Source: Myxococcales bacterium (lineage in GTDB: Bacteria > Myxococcota_A > Polyangia > Polyangiales > Houyiibacteriaceae). Taken from it: a DNA stretch of 48,572 bases. Positions 1-9,047 of the stretch are shown one piece after another. Positions within the stretch are counted from its first letter, which is position 1. Every line of letters starts with the position of its first letter. The stretch covers positions 1 to 48,572 of the forward strand of contig JAHELW010000005.1 in NCBI GenBank assembly GCA_024643985.1, given 5' to 3'. Made by a program: the position numbers and the translations under genes. Under the pieces are notes generated by a model. It did no database searches. It was not told where the DNA came from and saw nothing but the letters and a program-made list of their open reading frames with translations.

Positions 1-87
1 GGGTGCCCGCTCGCTACGCTCGCCCCCACTCGCTGTGCTGGGCATCCCGACCGATTCTCCTCCGCATACGTCCTACCGCTGCGTACT

Positions 88-161
88 GAATCCGGGTTTT
101 CGCGGTGTGGGTTGCAACACCCTGAAATGACAGCCTTCCGACAGGGGGAGCATGTCCCCCT
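88..161 (+). repeat. REP-like dispersed repeat copy A: GAATccGGGTTTTCGCGGTGTGGGTTG ... AGGGGGAGCATGTCCCCCT
   Basis: GGGTTTTCGCGGTGTGGGTTG is identical to 539-559; distal end AGGGGGA-GCATG-TCCCCCT is a 7-bp perfect inverted repeat with 5-nt loop (143-161). Confidence 0.75.
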
Positions 162-532
162 CTTGACCCTGGTTTGGTTATATCCGACCCACCCACCCCC
201 ACCCGTAATCCTCCCTCCGCGCCCTGCGGGCTTGGCGGCGCATGCGCGCCGGGCTTCGCCCTTCGGGCTCGCGCTTCCGCCTGCACGACGCCCGCCTGCT
301 TCCTGGGCAAGACGTCTGCCTAGGGGCTCGGAAAAAACGCGACGGGGGTCGGAGCGGACGTGCCAAGTGACAATCGCCACGACAGCAACCACCGGCGATT
401 GGCGCGCAGCCCGAGGGAGCGCGTGCGCGGCCTACATCCCCAGTCTTACGGGCCGCATTTGCAGGCGCTCCCGATCCGCGCAGGCCCCCGTCGTGTTTTT
501 TCCGAGCCCCGTATGCGCGGTAGCGATGCCTC

Positions 533-605
533 GAATTTGGGTTTTCGCGGTGTGGGTTGTAAGTGGTTGGAATCAGCAGCTTTGGGAGGGGGGAGAATGT
601 CCCCT
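533..605 (+). repeat. REP-like dispersed repeat copy B
   Basis: Same 21-nt core at 539-559 as copy A, followed by GTAAGTGGTTGG and GGGGGGAGAATGTCCCCT; distal end overlaps the stop codon of the 604-1407 minus-strand CDS. Confidence 0.8.
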
Positions 606-1407
606 AGCTTAGGAAGCCGAAGTGGTGGAGGCCCTCTAGGACGCCTCGGGCGTAGGGGTGCTCGGCGAAGTACATGCGGTCGGTGATTCCGCGGGCGGCG
701 GACTGGTCGGCCAGATCCGCCTTGAGGGCCGCGTCGGCGTTGCCGACGACGATGACCCGATAGCCGGCGAGCATCGCCGCGCGATCGTTGCCGGAGTCGC
801 CCGCGTACACGAGCTGATCCTCGTCGATGCCGGCGTGGTCGTGCAGATACCGTACCGCGTGGTCTTTCGCCACGCCCGACGGCAGAAGGTCGAGCAGCCC
901 ACGCTTCGACACGGGGTCGTAGCTGGCAACCAGGTTCACCGTGGCGCCCGCGCGATCCAACCGGGACCTCACGTTGCCGAGAAACCCGTCCGGACGGCCA
1001 TTAGTGTAATAGCTGACCTTGAACTCGGCCTGCTTCTCCTCTTCCTGGAGCTCGATGCCCGCCATCGCCCCGATCGCAGACTGAATCTGCACCCCTTTGA
1101 GACCTCCAAACGCGGCCTTCATCGCCTGCCGATACCTTTCGTCGACTTCGAAAGTCCCGTTTCTTCGGCGGTAGACGCTCGTTCCGACGTCGCAAACGAA
1201 CCAATCCGGAGTCGGAAGACCCACCTCCGCAATGCCTGCGCGCGCAAGGGACAGGTGGCGGCCGGTCACGTATGCCAGTCCGAGCGCGGGCTCTCCCCGC
1301 ATCGCCGCGACGAGCTCTGCCACCTCGCGCAAGCGCTCGGGAGTTCGCTCCAGCGGAATCAGTGTACCGTCCAAATCTGACGCGAGAAGGGTCCGTGTTA
1401 TGCTCAT
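604..1407 (-). CDS. Sucrose-phosphate phosphatase-like HAD hydrolase (stand-alone)
   Basis: 267 aa; HAD motifs LLASDLDGTL, YVTGRH, YAGDSGNDRAAM; CDVGTSVY segment typical of sucrose-phosphate phosphatases; ends beside a sucrose-synthesis operon. Confidence 0.85.
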   Translation of the reverse strand: MSITRTLLASDLDGTLIPLERTPERLREVAELVAAMRGEPALGLAYVTGRHLSLARAGIAEVGLPTPDWFVCDVGTSVYRRRNGTFEVDERYRQAMKAAFGGLKGVQIQSAIGAMAGIELQEEEKQAEFKVSYYTNGRPDGFLGNVRSRLDRAGATVNLVASYDPVSKRGLLDLLPSGVAKDHAVRYLHDHAGIDEDQLVYAGDSGNDRAAMLAGYRVIVVGNADAALKADLADQSAARGITDRMYFAEHPYARGVLEGLHHFGFLS

Positions 1408-1470
1408 GCCGACATGAGCCTAGCGAGGACCGCGGCAACCCGCACCCAGGAAGCCATCAGCTGAGAGCCC

Positions 1471-4400
1471 GTGCACCGATCCCACAACCGACCTGTCATT
1501 TTCGGCGAGGTGCTCTTCGATCACTTCCCGGACGGTAGCCGCGTTCTCGGCGGCGCGCCTTTCAACGTCGCCTGGCATCTCCGGGGCTTCGGCGCCAATC
1601 CACTCGTGCTGAGCGCCGTCGGAGACGATGCGGAGGGGCGCGAGGTGCTCGAGCGCATGACGAGCTGGGACTTGATGACCCACGGGGTGCAGGTCGATCC
1701 GACGCATCCGACCGGCCGCGTCACCGCGAGCGTCGTCGACGGGGAGAACCGCTTCGAAATCGCGCCTGACCAGGCGTGGGACCGCGTGCAAGCCGGGCCT
1801 GCGCTCAGCACCACCGCAGAGGAGCCGGCCGGGCTGCTCTATCACGGCACGCTCGCTCTGCGCGGGGACGCGAGCTGGAAGACGCTGCGCGCGCTGCAGG
1901 CGGACACCGCCGCGCCATCCTTCGTCGACATCAACCTCAGGGAGCCCTGGTGGACGAAAGAAAAAGTCGACTGGTGTTTGTCGACGAGCCACTGGGTCAA
2001 GCTGAACGATGCGGAGCTCGCCCAGCTGACCGGAAGGCCCACGGACTCCTTCGACACGTGCCGGGACGCCGCGATGGCGTTGGCGCACTTACACACGATT
2101 CAAGGCGTCATCGTGACGCGCGGAGGGGAGGGCGCGCTCTCCGTTCTTGGCGGTGAAACCGCCTTCGAGGCGCACGCCTCGAAGGTCGAGCGCATCGTCG
2201 ACACGGTCGGGGCGGGAGACGCCTTCAGCTCGGTGGTGTGCCTCGGGCTGTTGCAAGCGTGGGACCATCAAACGACTCTGGACCGTGCGGCCGCTTTCGC
2301 GGCAGATCTCTGCGCCATCCGCGGTGCCACGACCACCGACTTCGCGCTGTACGAGCGGCACCTCACCGAATGGGCCAAAGACACGAGCTCGGGCTCGATC
2401 AGCGCCCCCGGCGCGCCGCAGCTCTACGTCCTGTCGCTCACGGTGCACGGCCTCGTCCGGGCGACGGACATCGAGCTCGGCCGGGACGCCGACACGGGCG
2501 GTCAGGTCTCGTACGTGGTCGACCAAGCCCGAGCGCTCGCGCACCATCCGGAGGTCGAGCGCGTCGATGTGATCACGCGGGCGATCACAGACCGACGGGT
2601 GCAGGACTGCTACTCGCGCCCGTTCGAGCCGATTTGCCGAGGTGCGCAGATCGTTCGGATTCCCTTCGGTCCGCGCCGCTACCTTCGCAAAGAAACGCTG
2701 TGGCCTCATCTCGACAGTCTGCTCGACCAGCTCGCGCGGTACGTTCGAATGCAGGACCGAACGCCCGATCTCATCCACGGTCACTACGCCGACGCGGGCT
2801 ACGTGGGTGCGCGGCTGGCGAAGCTGCTGGGCGTGCCGTTCGTGTTCACTGGCCATTCCCTCGGACGAGTGAAGAAGCTGCGGCTCGAATCCAAAGGGGA
2901 GGCCAGCGAGCAGACGTATCAGTTCACCTCGCGGATCGAAGCCGAAGAGCGCGCTCTCGAGACCGCGGCGCTGGTCATCGCGAGCACTCGCCAAGAGGTC
3001 CGCGAGCAGTACGAGCTCTACGACCACTACCAGCCGGACCGAATGGCGGTGATACCGCCGGGGGTCGATCTTTCGCGCTTTTCGCCTCCCGGCCCCTCGT
3101 GGGAGCGGCCCGCGATCGCCGACGACCTTTCGCGATTCCTGACCGATCCCGAAAAGCCGATGGTCCTGGCACTCGCGCGCGCGGACGAGCGGAAGAACTT
3201 CGAGGGATTGATTCGCGCTTTTGGCGAAACCGAGGGCCTCCGCGACATGGCGAACCTCGTCATCGTTGCCGGGAACCGCGACGACATCGGCGACCTGGGC
3301 GCCATGCCGCGTCGGGTCCTCACCCAGATCCTCGTCCTCATCGATCGCTACGACCTCTACGGATCGGTGGCGTACCCGAAGCATCACGACTCGAACGACG
3401 TGCCCGAGCTCTACCGCCTCGCCGCAAGGACGGGAGGCCTGTTCGTGAACCCCGCGCTCACGGAGCCGTTTGGGCTCACTCTGCTAGAGGCGTCGGCAAC
3501 GGGTGTGCCTCTCGTGGCGACGAACGACGGAGGCCCACAGGACATCATCGGTACCTGCAAGAACGGGCTCCTCGTCGACGCCCTCGACTCGGGCGCGATC
3601 GGCGAGGCGATGGTCGACGCGCTGAGCGACCGCGCTCGATGGAAAGATTGGTCTGACACCGGGCTCGCGGCGGTGCATGCGAACTACTCGTGGGACAGCC
3701 ACGCCTTTCGCTACGTTCAAGAAGCCACCAAGGTCGTGAAGGGTACTCGTCCGATGCCGGTTCATCGGCCGCGCACCAAGCTCGCCGGAATGGATCGGCT
3801 TCTCGTCACCGACGTCGACGACACGCTGACAGGGGACGACGAGGCGCTCGCCGAGCTCCTCGAACGCCTCGAGACGACGAATGCGAAGGTGGGCTTCGGC
3901 ATCGCGACGGGCAGGACGCTCGATGAAGCGCTCGCGCTCATGGCGGAGCTCGACGTTCGGGTCCCCGACGTTCTCATCACCGCGGGCGGGAGCGAGCTCC
4001 ACTACGGCACCCACCTGCTGCCCGACCGCTCCTGGGAACGCCAGATCCGCTATCGCTGGGATCGGGAGGAGGTCGCAGACGTCCTCGGCAAAATCCCGGG
4101 GCTCAGACCGGTCGCGGCGGCGAGCACCAAGTACCGGCTGCGGTACCAGCTCGACCCCGACGAGGCGCCGACCCTTCGCGAAATCCGGCGCCAGGCCCGC
4201 CAGGAAGGCCTGCGGATCACCACGATTCTCGACCACGAGGTTTATCTGGACGTCGTTCCGGTCCGAGCATCGCCCGGCCTTGCGATTCGTTTTTTTTGCT
4301 TCAAGTGGAATCTCGAGCCGCAGCGGCTCCTCGTGGCAGGCGATTCAGGGAACGACTGGGACATGCTTTCGGGCGACACGTTGGGCGTGGTTGTGAGCAA

Positions 4401-4545
4401 CCACACACCGGAGCTCGAGCGGCTTCGGGGGCGGCCCCGCGTCCACTTTGCAAAAAGCGCTCACGCGCGCGGGATCTTGGAGGGGATTGATTGGTATGAT
4501 TTCCTCGGTGACATCCGAATCCCCGCAGAGGAACAGAATGATTGA
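1471..4545 (+). CDS. Tri-domain fusion: PfkB fructokinase - sucrose-phosphate synthase (GT4) - sucrose-phosphate phosphatase-like HAD
   Basis: Continuous 1024-aa ORF with GTG start and in-frame TGA just upstream at 1462. PfkB motifs [11 protein letters not shown] and DTVGAGDAF (2200-2220 onward); SPS motifs [62 protein letters not shown] motifs [28 protein letters not shown] (GDSGND at 4339-4356). Confidence 0.92.
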   Translation: MHRSHNRPVIFGEVLFDHFPDGSRVLGGAPFNVAWHLRGFGANPLVLSAVGDDAEGREVLERMTSWDLMTHGVQVDPTHPTGRVTASVVDGENRFEIAPDQAWDRVQAGPALSTTAEEPAGLLYHGTLALRGDASWKTLRALQADTAAPSFVDINLREPWWTKEKVDWCLSTSHWVKLNDAELAQLTGRPTDSFDTCRDAAMALAHLHTIQGVIVTRGGEGALSVLGGETAFEAHASKVERIVDTVGAGDAFSSVVCLGLLQAWDHQTTLDRAAAFAADLCAIRGATTTDFALYERHLTEWAKDTSSGSISAPGAPQLYVLSLTVHGLVRATDIELGRDADTGGQVSYVVDQARALAHHPEVERVDVITRAITDRRVQDCYSRPFEPICRGAQIVRIPFGPRRYLRKETLWPHLDSLLDQLARYVRMQDRTPDLIHGHYADAGYVGARLAKLLGVPFVFTGHSLGRVKKLRLESKGEASEQTYQFTSRIEAEERALETAALVIASTRQEVREQYELYDHYQPDRMAVIPPGVDLSRFSPPGPSWERPAIADDLSRFLTDPEKPMVLALARADERKNFEGLIRAFGETEGLRDMANLVIVAGNRDDIGDLGAMPRRVLTQILVLIDRYDLYGSVAYPKHHDSNDVPELYRLAARTGGLFVNPALTEPFGLTLLEASATGVPLVATNDGGPQDIIGTCKNGLLVDALDSGAIGEAMVDALSDRARWKDWSDTGLAAVHANYSWDSHAFRYVQEATKVVKGTRPMPVHRPRTKLAGMDRLLVTDVDDTLTGDDEALAELLERLETTNAKVGFGIATGRTLDEALALMAELDVRVPDVLITAGGSELHYGTHLLPDRSWERQIRYRWDREEVADVLGKIPGLRPVAAASTKYRLRYQLDPDEAPTLREIRRQARQEGLRITTILDHEVYLDVVPVRASPGLAIRFFCFKWNLEPQRLLVAGDSGNDWDMLSGDTLGVVVSNHTPELERLRGRPRVHFAKSAHARGILEGIDWYDFLGDIRIPAEEQND

Positions 4546-6937
4546 CACCCTCGAAGGGCTGATGCTCGCTCATCGTGAGCCGATTTACCTCTTCTTCAGG
4601 CGGCTCAAAGCACTGGACCGGCAGTTTCTGCTCTGGTCCGACCTCGTGTACGAGTACGAGCAGTTCAGCGCGACTGAGGTCGCGGGGGCGCTTCGAAACA
4701 CGAAGATGTCGTCGATCATGCAGCACGCGCAGGAAGCCGTCGTCGATGAGCCCTTCATCGCGCTCGCGGTGCGGTCCCGCGTCGGCCGATGGCGGTACCT
4801 GCAGATCCATACCGAAGAGATGCATTGCCGGGAGCTCGCGGTCGCCGAGTATCTCGACCTGAAGGAGCGGATAGCCGCCGGCATCCCTCAAGGAGAGCGA
4901 TACGTTCTCGAAATCGACCTGAGCCCGTTCGAGCGAGGCTTCCCGAAGCTCAAAGACGCGCGCAACATCGGGCGGGGCGTCGAGTTTCTCAACCGACACC
5001 TGTCGGGACGGCTCTTCATCGACGGCGGGCGCGGCCAGCAGCTGCTCTTCGACTTTCTCCAAGTGCACCAGACGCGGGGTCAGCAGCTCATGCTGAACGG
5101 CACCCTGAAAGACATCGACGAGCTCAGAGACGCGCTCGACAGCGCCATGGAAGTCCTCGCGCAACACGAAGAGGAAAGCGAAGATCTCAGCCGCGAGCTT
5201 AGACGCTTGGGCTTCGAGCCTGGATGGGGGCGAACGCCCGCGCAAATTCGAGTGACGATGGAGCTGCTTCTCGACATCCTCGAAGCTCCATCGCCGAGAA
5301 ATCTCGAGAGGTTCCTCGCGCGCATGCCGATGATCTTTTCGATCGCGATCATCTCGCCGCATGGCTACTTCGGCCAGTCCAACGTCCTCGGCAAGCCCGA
5401 CACGGGCGGTCAGATCGTCTACATTCTCGATCAGGTTCGCGCGCTCGAGAAAGAGATGCGCGAGTCGATCCACGACCAAGGGCTCGACATCGAGCCTCAG
5501 ATCGTCGTTCTCACGCGCCTGATCCCAGACGCGGACGGCACGACCTGCGACCAGCGGGTCGAGCGCATCCTCGGCACGGAGCACGCACGCATCCTTCGCG
5601 TGCCATTCCGAACGTACGACGGGGGAGAAGTCATTCCGCAGTGGATTTCTCGCTTCGAGGTGTGGCCGTACTTGGAGCGGTACGCGATCGACGCGGAGCG
5701 CGAGCTGCTCGCTGAGCTCGGCGGCGTTCGCCCGGACTTCGTCATCGGGAACTACTCGGATGGAAATCTCGTCGCGACGATCCTGGCCCACCGGCTGGGG
5801 GTCACGCAGTGCAACATCGCGCACGCGCTCGAAAAGACGAAGTACCTGCTCTCGGACCTGCACTGGCAGCACCACGAAGAGGAGCATCACTTCGCGGCTC
5901 AGTACACCGCCGACCTGATGGCGATGAATACGGCTGACTTCATCATCACCAGCACGTATCAGGAAATCGCGGGAACGGAGGAGAGCGTCGGCCAGTACGA
6001 GAGCTACAGCTCTTTTTCGTTGCCGAGACTCTACCGCGTCGTCTCCGGCATCGACTGCTTCGACCCGAAGTTCAACATCGTGTCCCCGGGCGCCGATCCT
6101 CGCGTGTTCTTCCCGTACCACGACGAAGTACGCCGGCCGCAAGAGATTCGAGAAGAGATCGAGGACATGGTGTTCGGGTCTCCGAGCTGCGCCTTCCGGG
6201 GCCTTTTGAGCGATCGCGACAAGCCGCTCATCTTTGCAATGTCACGACTCGACCGCATCAAGAACATGGCCGGCCTCGTCGAATGGTACGCAAACAACGA
6301 CGAGCTTCGAAAGACGGCGAATCTGCTGATCGTGGGCGGGCGCCTCCGGGTCGAAGAGTCCAACGACCGCGACGAACGCGAGCAAATCGAGCGCGCCCAT
6401 TGGCTGTTCGACGAGTTTGACCTCGAGGGCCAGGTTCGCTGGGTCGAAATGCAAACCGACAAAAACAAGGTCGGCGAGCTCTACCGGCTGGTCGCCGATC
6501 AGCGGGGCGTGTTCGTCCAGCCGGCGCTTTTCGAGGCGTTTGGGCTCACCGTGGTCGAGGCGATGAGCAGCGGGCTTCCGACTTTCGCCACGCGGTACGG
6601 CGGCCCGCTGGAAATCATTCAGGACGGCAAATCGGGTTTTCACATCGACCCGACGCAGGGTCAGGACGCCGCGGCGAAGCTGCTCGCTTTTCTTCAGACG
6701 TGCGCCGAGGACCCGGCAGCTTGGAATACGATCTCGCAGGGCGGAATCGAAAGGGTTCAGGAGCGCTACAACTGGCCCCTCTACGCATCGACCCTGCTGA
6801 AGCTCTCTCGCATCTACGGCTTCTGGCGCTACATCTCCTCTCTCGAGCGCGACGAAACGCGCAGGTACCTGGAGATGTTCTACGGCTTGCTCCTTCGCCC
6901 GCTCTCGAAGCGCGTGCTCGAGCAGCACCAACACTAG
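4538..6937 (+). CDS. susA: Sucrose synthase
   Basis: [20 protein letters not shown] start; [89 protein letters not shown] at 4538 overlaps upstream TGA (ATGATTGA); the ORF track extends in frame to 4448. Confidence 0.93.
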   Translation: MIDTLEGLMLAHREPIYLFFRRLKALDRQFLLWSDLVYEYEQFSATEVAGALRNTKMSSIMQHAQEAVVDEPFIALAVRSRVGRWRYLQIHTEEMHCRELAVAEYLDLKERIAAGIPQGERYVLEIDLSPFERGFPKLKDARNIGRGVEFLNRHLSGRLFIDGGRGQQLLFDFLQVHQTRGQQLMLNGTLKDIDELRDALDSAMEVLAQHEEESEDLSRELRRLGFEPGWGRTPAQIRVTMELLLDILEAPSPRNLERFLARMPMIFSIAIISPHGYFGQSNVLGKPDTGGQIVYILDQVRALEKEMRESIHDQGLDIEPQIVVLTRLIPDADGTTCDQRVERILGTEHARILRVPFRTYDGGEVIPQWISRFEVWPYLERYAIDAERELLAELGGVRPDFVIGNYSDGNLVATILAHRLGVTQCNIAHALEKTKYLLSDLHWQHHEEEHHFAAQYTADLMAMNTADFIITSTYQEIAGTEESVGQYESYSSFSLPRLYRVVSGIDCFDPKFNIVSPGADPRVFFPYHDEVRRPQEIREEIEDMVFGSPSCAFRGLLSDRDKPLIFAMSRLDRIKNMAGLVEWYANNDELRKTANLLIVGGRLRVEESNDRDEREQIERAHWLFDEFDLEGQVRWVEMQTDKNKVGELYRLVADQRGVFVQPALFEAFGLTVVEAMSSGLPTFATRYGGPLEIIQDGKSGFHIDPTQGQDAAAKLLAFLQTCAEDPAAWNTISQGGIERVQERYNWPLYASTLLKLSRIYGFWRYISSLERDETRRYLEMFYGLLLRPLSKRVLEQHQH

Positions 6938-6948
6938 ACGCGACCGCG

Positions 6949-9000
6949 CTAAAGCACGACGACGTCGAAGCCCCGGAGCTTGCCCGGGTAGCGCCCCTCC
7001 ACGGCGGCGACGTCCACCCGAACCCGCCCCTCCTCGGAAGTCGCGGCAAACGTCGTCAACCGGTAGCCCCCCTCGAGATGACCGAAGCCGTCTCCCGCGT
7101 CCTCGTAGAGCCGCCCCTCGGCGCGTCCCGCCGCGTCGAGAGACACCAAGAGCGTAAGCGGCCCCTCGAAGGCCTCGCCGGTCGTCTCGCCGCCCGGGCC
7201 AACCGGAAGGATCGCGCCCTCGCGAAGGCGCAGCACCGGATGAGCCGGCGAGGTTTCTGGATCTTCACCCGCCAGCGTGAAGGGCCGCCAGCGCCCCCGC
7301 GGCAACCGAGGCGCTCGATGTGCGGCCCCGAGCGACGCAGGCACGACCAGGACGTCCGTCCCGAGGAGAAACGACTGGTCCTCGCTGCGGAGCGAAGGGT
7401 CCACCGGATCGGCGAAGAAGACCGGGCGTGCGACCGGAAGCCCGGTCACGGCGGCCTCGCGAAAGAGGGTGTAGAGATACGGGAGCAGCCGGTAGCGGCG
7501 CTCCAGCGCGGTTCGCGCGATCGCCTCCACCTCGGGACCGAAAGACCAAGGCTCCTGGTCGCCCTCGTCGAGCGCGCTGTGCGTTCGCGAAAACGGGAGC
7601 AAGGCGCCGAGTCCGATCCAGCGCGCGAAGAGCTCCGGGGTCGGCGTTCCGGCGAAGCCTCCGATGTCGGGGCCGCTGTTCGGCTGTCCGGAGAGGCCTA
7701 GATTGAGCACCATCGGCACCGACCAGCCGAAATGCTCGAAGCTCGACACGTTGTCGCCGGTCCAAGTCGCGGCGTAGCGCTGCCCCCCGATGAAGCTCGA
7801 GCGCGTCAGCACGAAGGGGCGCCGGTCCGGGCGCGCGGCGCGCATCGCATCGTTTGTAGCTTTCGACATCAAGAGCCCGTAAACGTTGTGGTATTGCGCG
7901 TGGCTTCCGGGCGCGATGTCCCCGCCTCCGCGATGCTGGACGTCGTCGGGCAGCTCCGCCCCAAGCGGGAGGATCGGTGACGGCTCGTTGAGATCGACCC
8001 ACAGCCCGTCCATTTCGTGCTCGAGGAGCTCGGCGGTGTGCCGTGCCCACCAGGCGCGCGTCTCGGGGCGGGTGTAGTCGGGAAACGCTGCGTCGCCCGG
8101 CCACGTCCATTCGCGATGCTCGCGTCCTTCCGCGTCGAGGAGAAAGTGCCGCTCCGCCACGCCCTCTTCGTAAACCAGGTAGCCGGGCTCGACCTTGATC
8201 GCCGGGTCGAGGATCCAAACCGAGCGGAACCCTCGCTCGTGCAGCTGATCGTTCGTGGCGCGGGGGTTCGGAAAACCCTCCGGATCGAAGGTGAACACCT
8301 TGTATGCATCCATGTAGTGGATGTCGATCCAAATGACGTCGCAGGGGATCTTGCGCGCGCGAAACTCGTCTGCGAGCGCCCGGACGCGCGAGTCCGGATG
8401 GTAAGAGAAGCGACACTGGTGATAGCCGAGCGACCACCTCGGCGGGAGCTCGATTCGGCCCGTCAGCTCCGCAAGCCGGCGGACGACGTCCTGCGGACGA
8501 GCGCCTTCGATCACGAGAACCGGAAACGGCGTCTCGCAGCTGAAACGAACGCCGGCCCTCAGATCGATTTCGAGCCGATACGTCGTGTCCGCCAGCACGC
8601 CAAACGCGGTCCCGTCTCGCCGCACCGCCAGCACCCACGGATGCGCTTGGTAGAGGCTCTTCGAACGCTCGTCGTAGTTGGGGACCGGAGTGCCGTCGGC
8701 TTCGATTCGAAAAGGCTGCGTCGCCCATGCCTCCGTCACGAAACCGTTTCGCAGGAGCGGGCCCGCGACCTCGCCGGTCCCGTAGAGGCTCGTGCCGGCC
8801 TCGACGGCCAGGGTGGCTGCCCAGGGGCCGTCCGTCTCGAACTCGGGCGTGCTCCTCCACGTGCCCGGCACCGGTGCTTGGGCGGGCATCGGCTCGACGA
8901 GCGCGAACGAACGGGGAAGCGACGCGGGATCGACGTCCTGCGGGACGAAACGGGCGACGTCGTCGGCGACCAGGCCCGGCTCTTGATGCGATTGCGCCAT
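6949..9000 (-). CDS. Glycoside hydrolase family 31 alpha-glucosidase
   Basis: 683 aa; SLGYHQCRFSYHPDSRVR, DVIWIDIHYMDAYKVFTFD, GLWVDLNEPS catalytic region, TWTGDNVSSFEHF. Confidence 0.92.
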   Translation of the reverse strand: MAQSHQEPGLVADDVARFVPQDVDPASLPRSFALVEPMPAQAPVPGTWRSTPEFETDGPWAATLAVEAGTSLYGTGEVAGPLLRNGFVTEAWATQPFRIEADGTPVPNYDERSKSLYQAHPWVLAVRRDGTAFGVLADTTYRLEIDLRAGVRFSCETPFPVLVIEGARPQDVVRRLAELTGRIELPPRWSLGYHQCRFSYHPDSRVRALADEFRARKIPCDVIWIDIHYMDAYKVFTFDPEGFPNPRATNDQLHERGFRSVWILDPAIKVEPGYLVYEEGVAERHFLLDAEGREHREWTWPGDAAFPDYTRPETRAWWARHTAELLEHEMDGLWVDLNEPSPILPLGAELPDDVQHRGGGDIAPGSHAQYHNVYGLLMSKATNDAMRAARPDRRPFVLTRSSFIGGQRYAATWTGDNVSSFEHFGWSVPMVLNLGLSGQPNSGPDIGGFAGTPTPELFARWIGLGALLPFSRTHSALDEGDQEPWSFGPEVEAIARTALERRYRLLPYLYTLFREAAVTGLPVARPVFFADPVDPSLRSEDQSFLLGTDVLVVPASLGAAHRAPRLPRGRWRPFTLAGEDPETSPAHPVLRLREGAILPVGPGGETTGEAFEGPLTLLVSLDAAGRAEGRLYEDAGDGFGHLEGGYRLTTFAATSEEGRVRVDVAAVEGRYPGKLRGFDVVVL

Positions 9001-9047
9001 CGGCGGAAACGTAGCGCAGGCGAGCCGCTGCGCGTACTCTCTCGTCG

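Noticed and set aside
112-686. ORFs 112-612 (+), 360-686 (+), 14-310 (-) and 178-366 (-) in the left region
   Set aside because: Arg/Pro/Ala-rich translations without domain features, spanning repeats and palindromes; typical spurious ORFs in high-GC non-coding DNA.
2089-3387. 432-aa minus-strand ORF and 472-aa + ORF (2238-3656) overlapping the tri-domain fusion
   Set aside because: Shadow ORFs of a strongly conserved gene; no recognisable motifs.
4301-6142. 613-aa minus-strand ORF antisense to sucrose synthase
   Set aside because: Antisense shadow ORF; codon composition mirrors the real gene.
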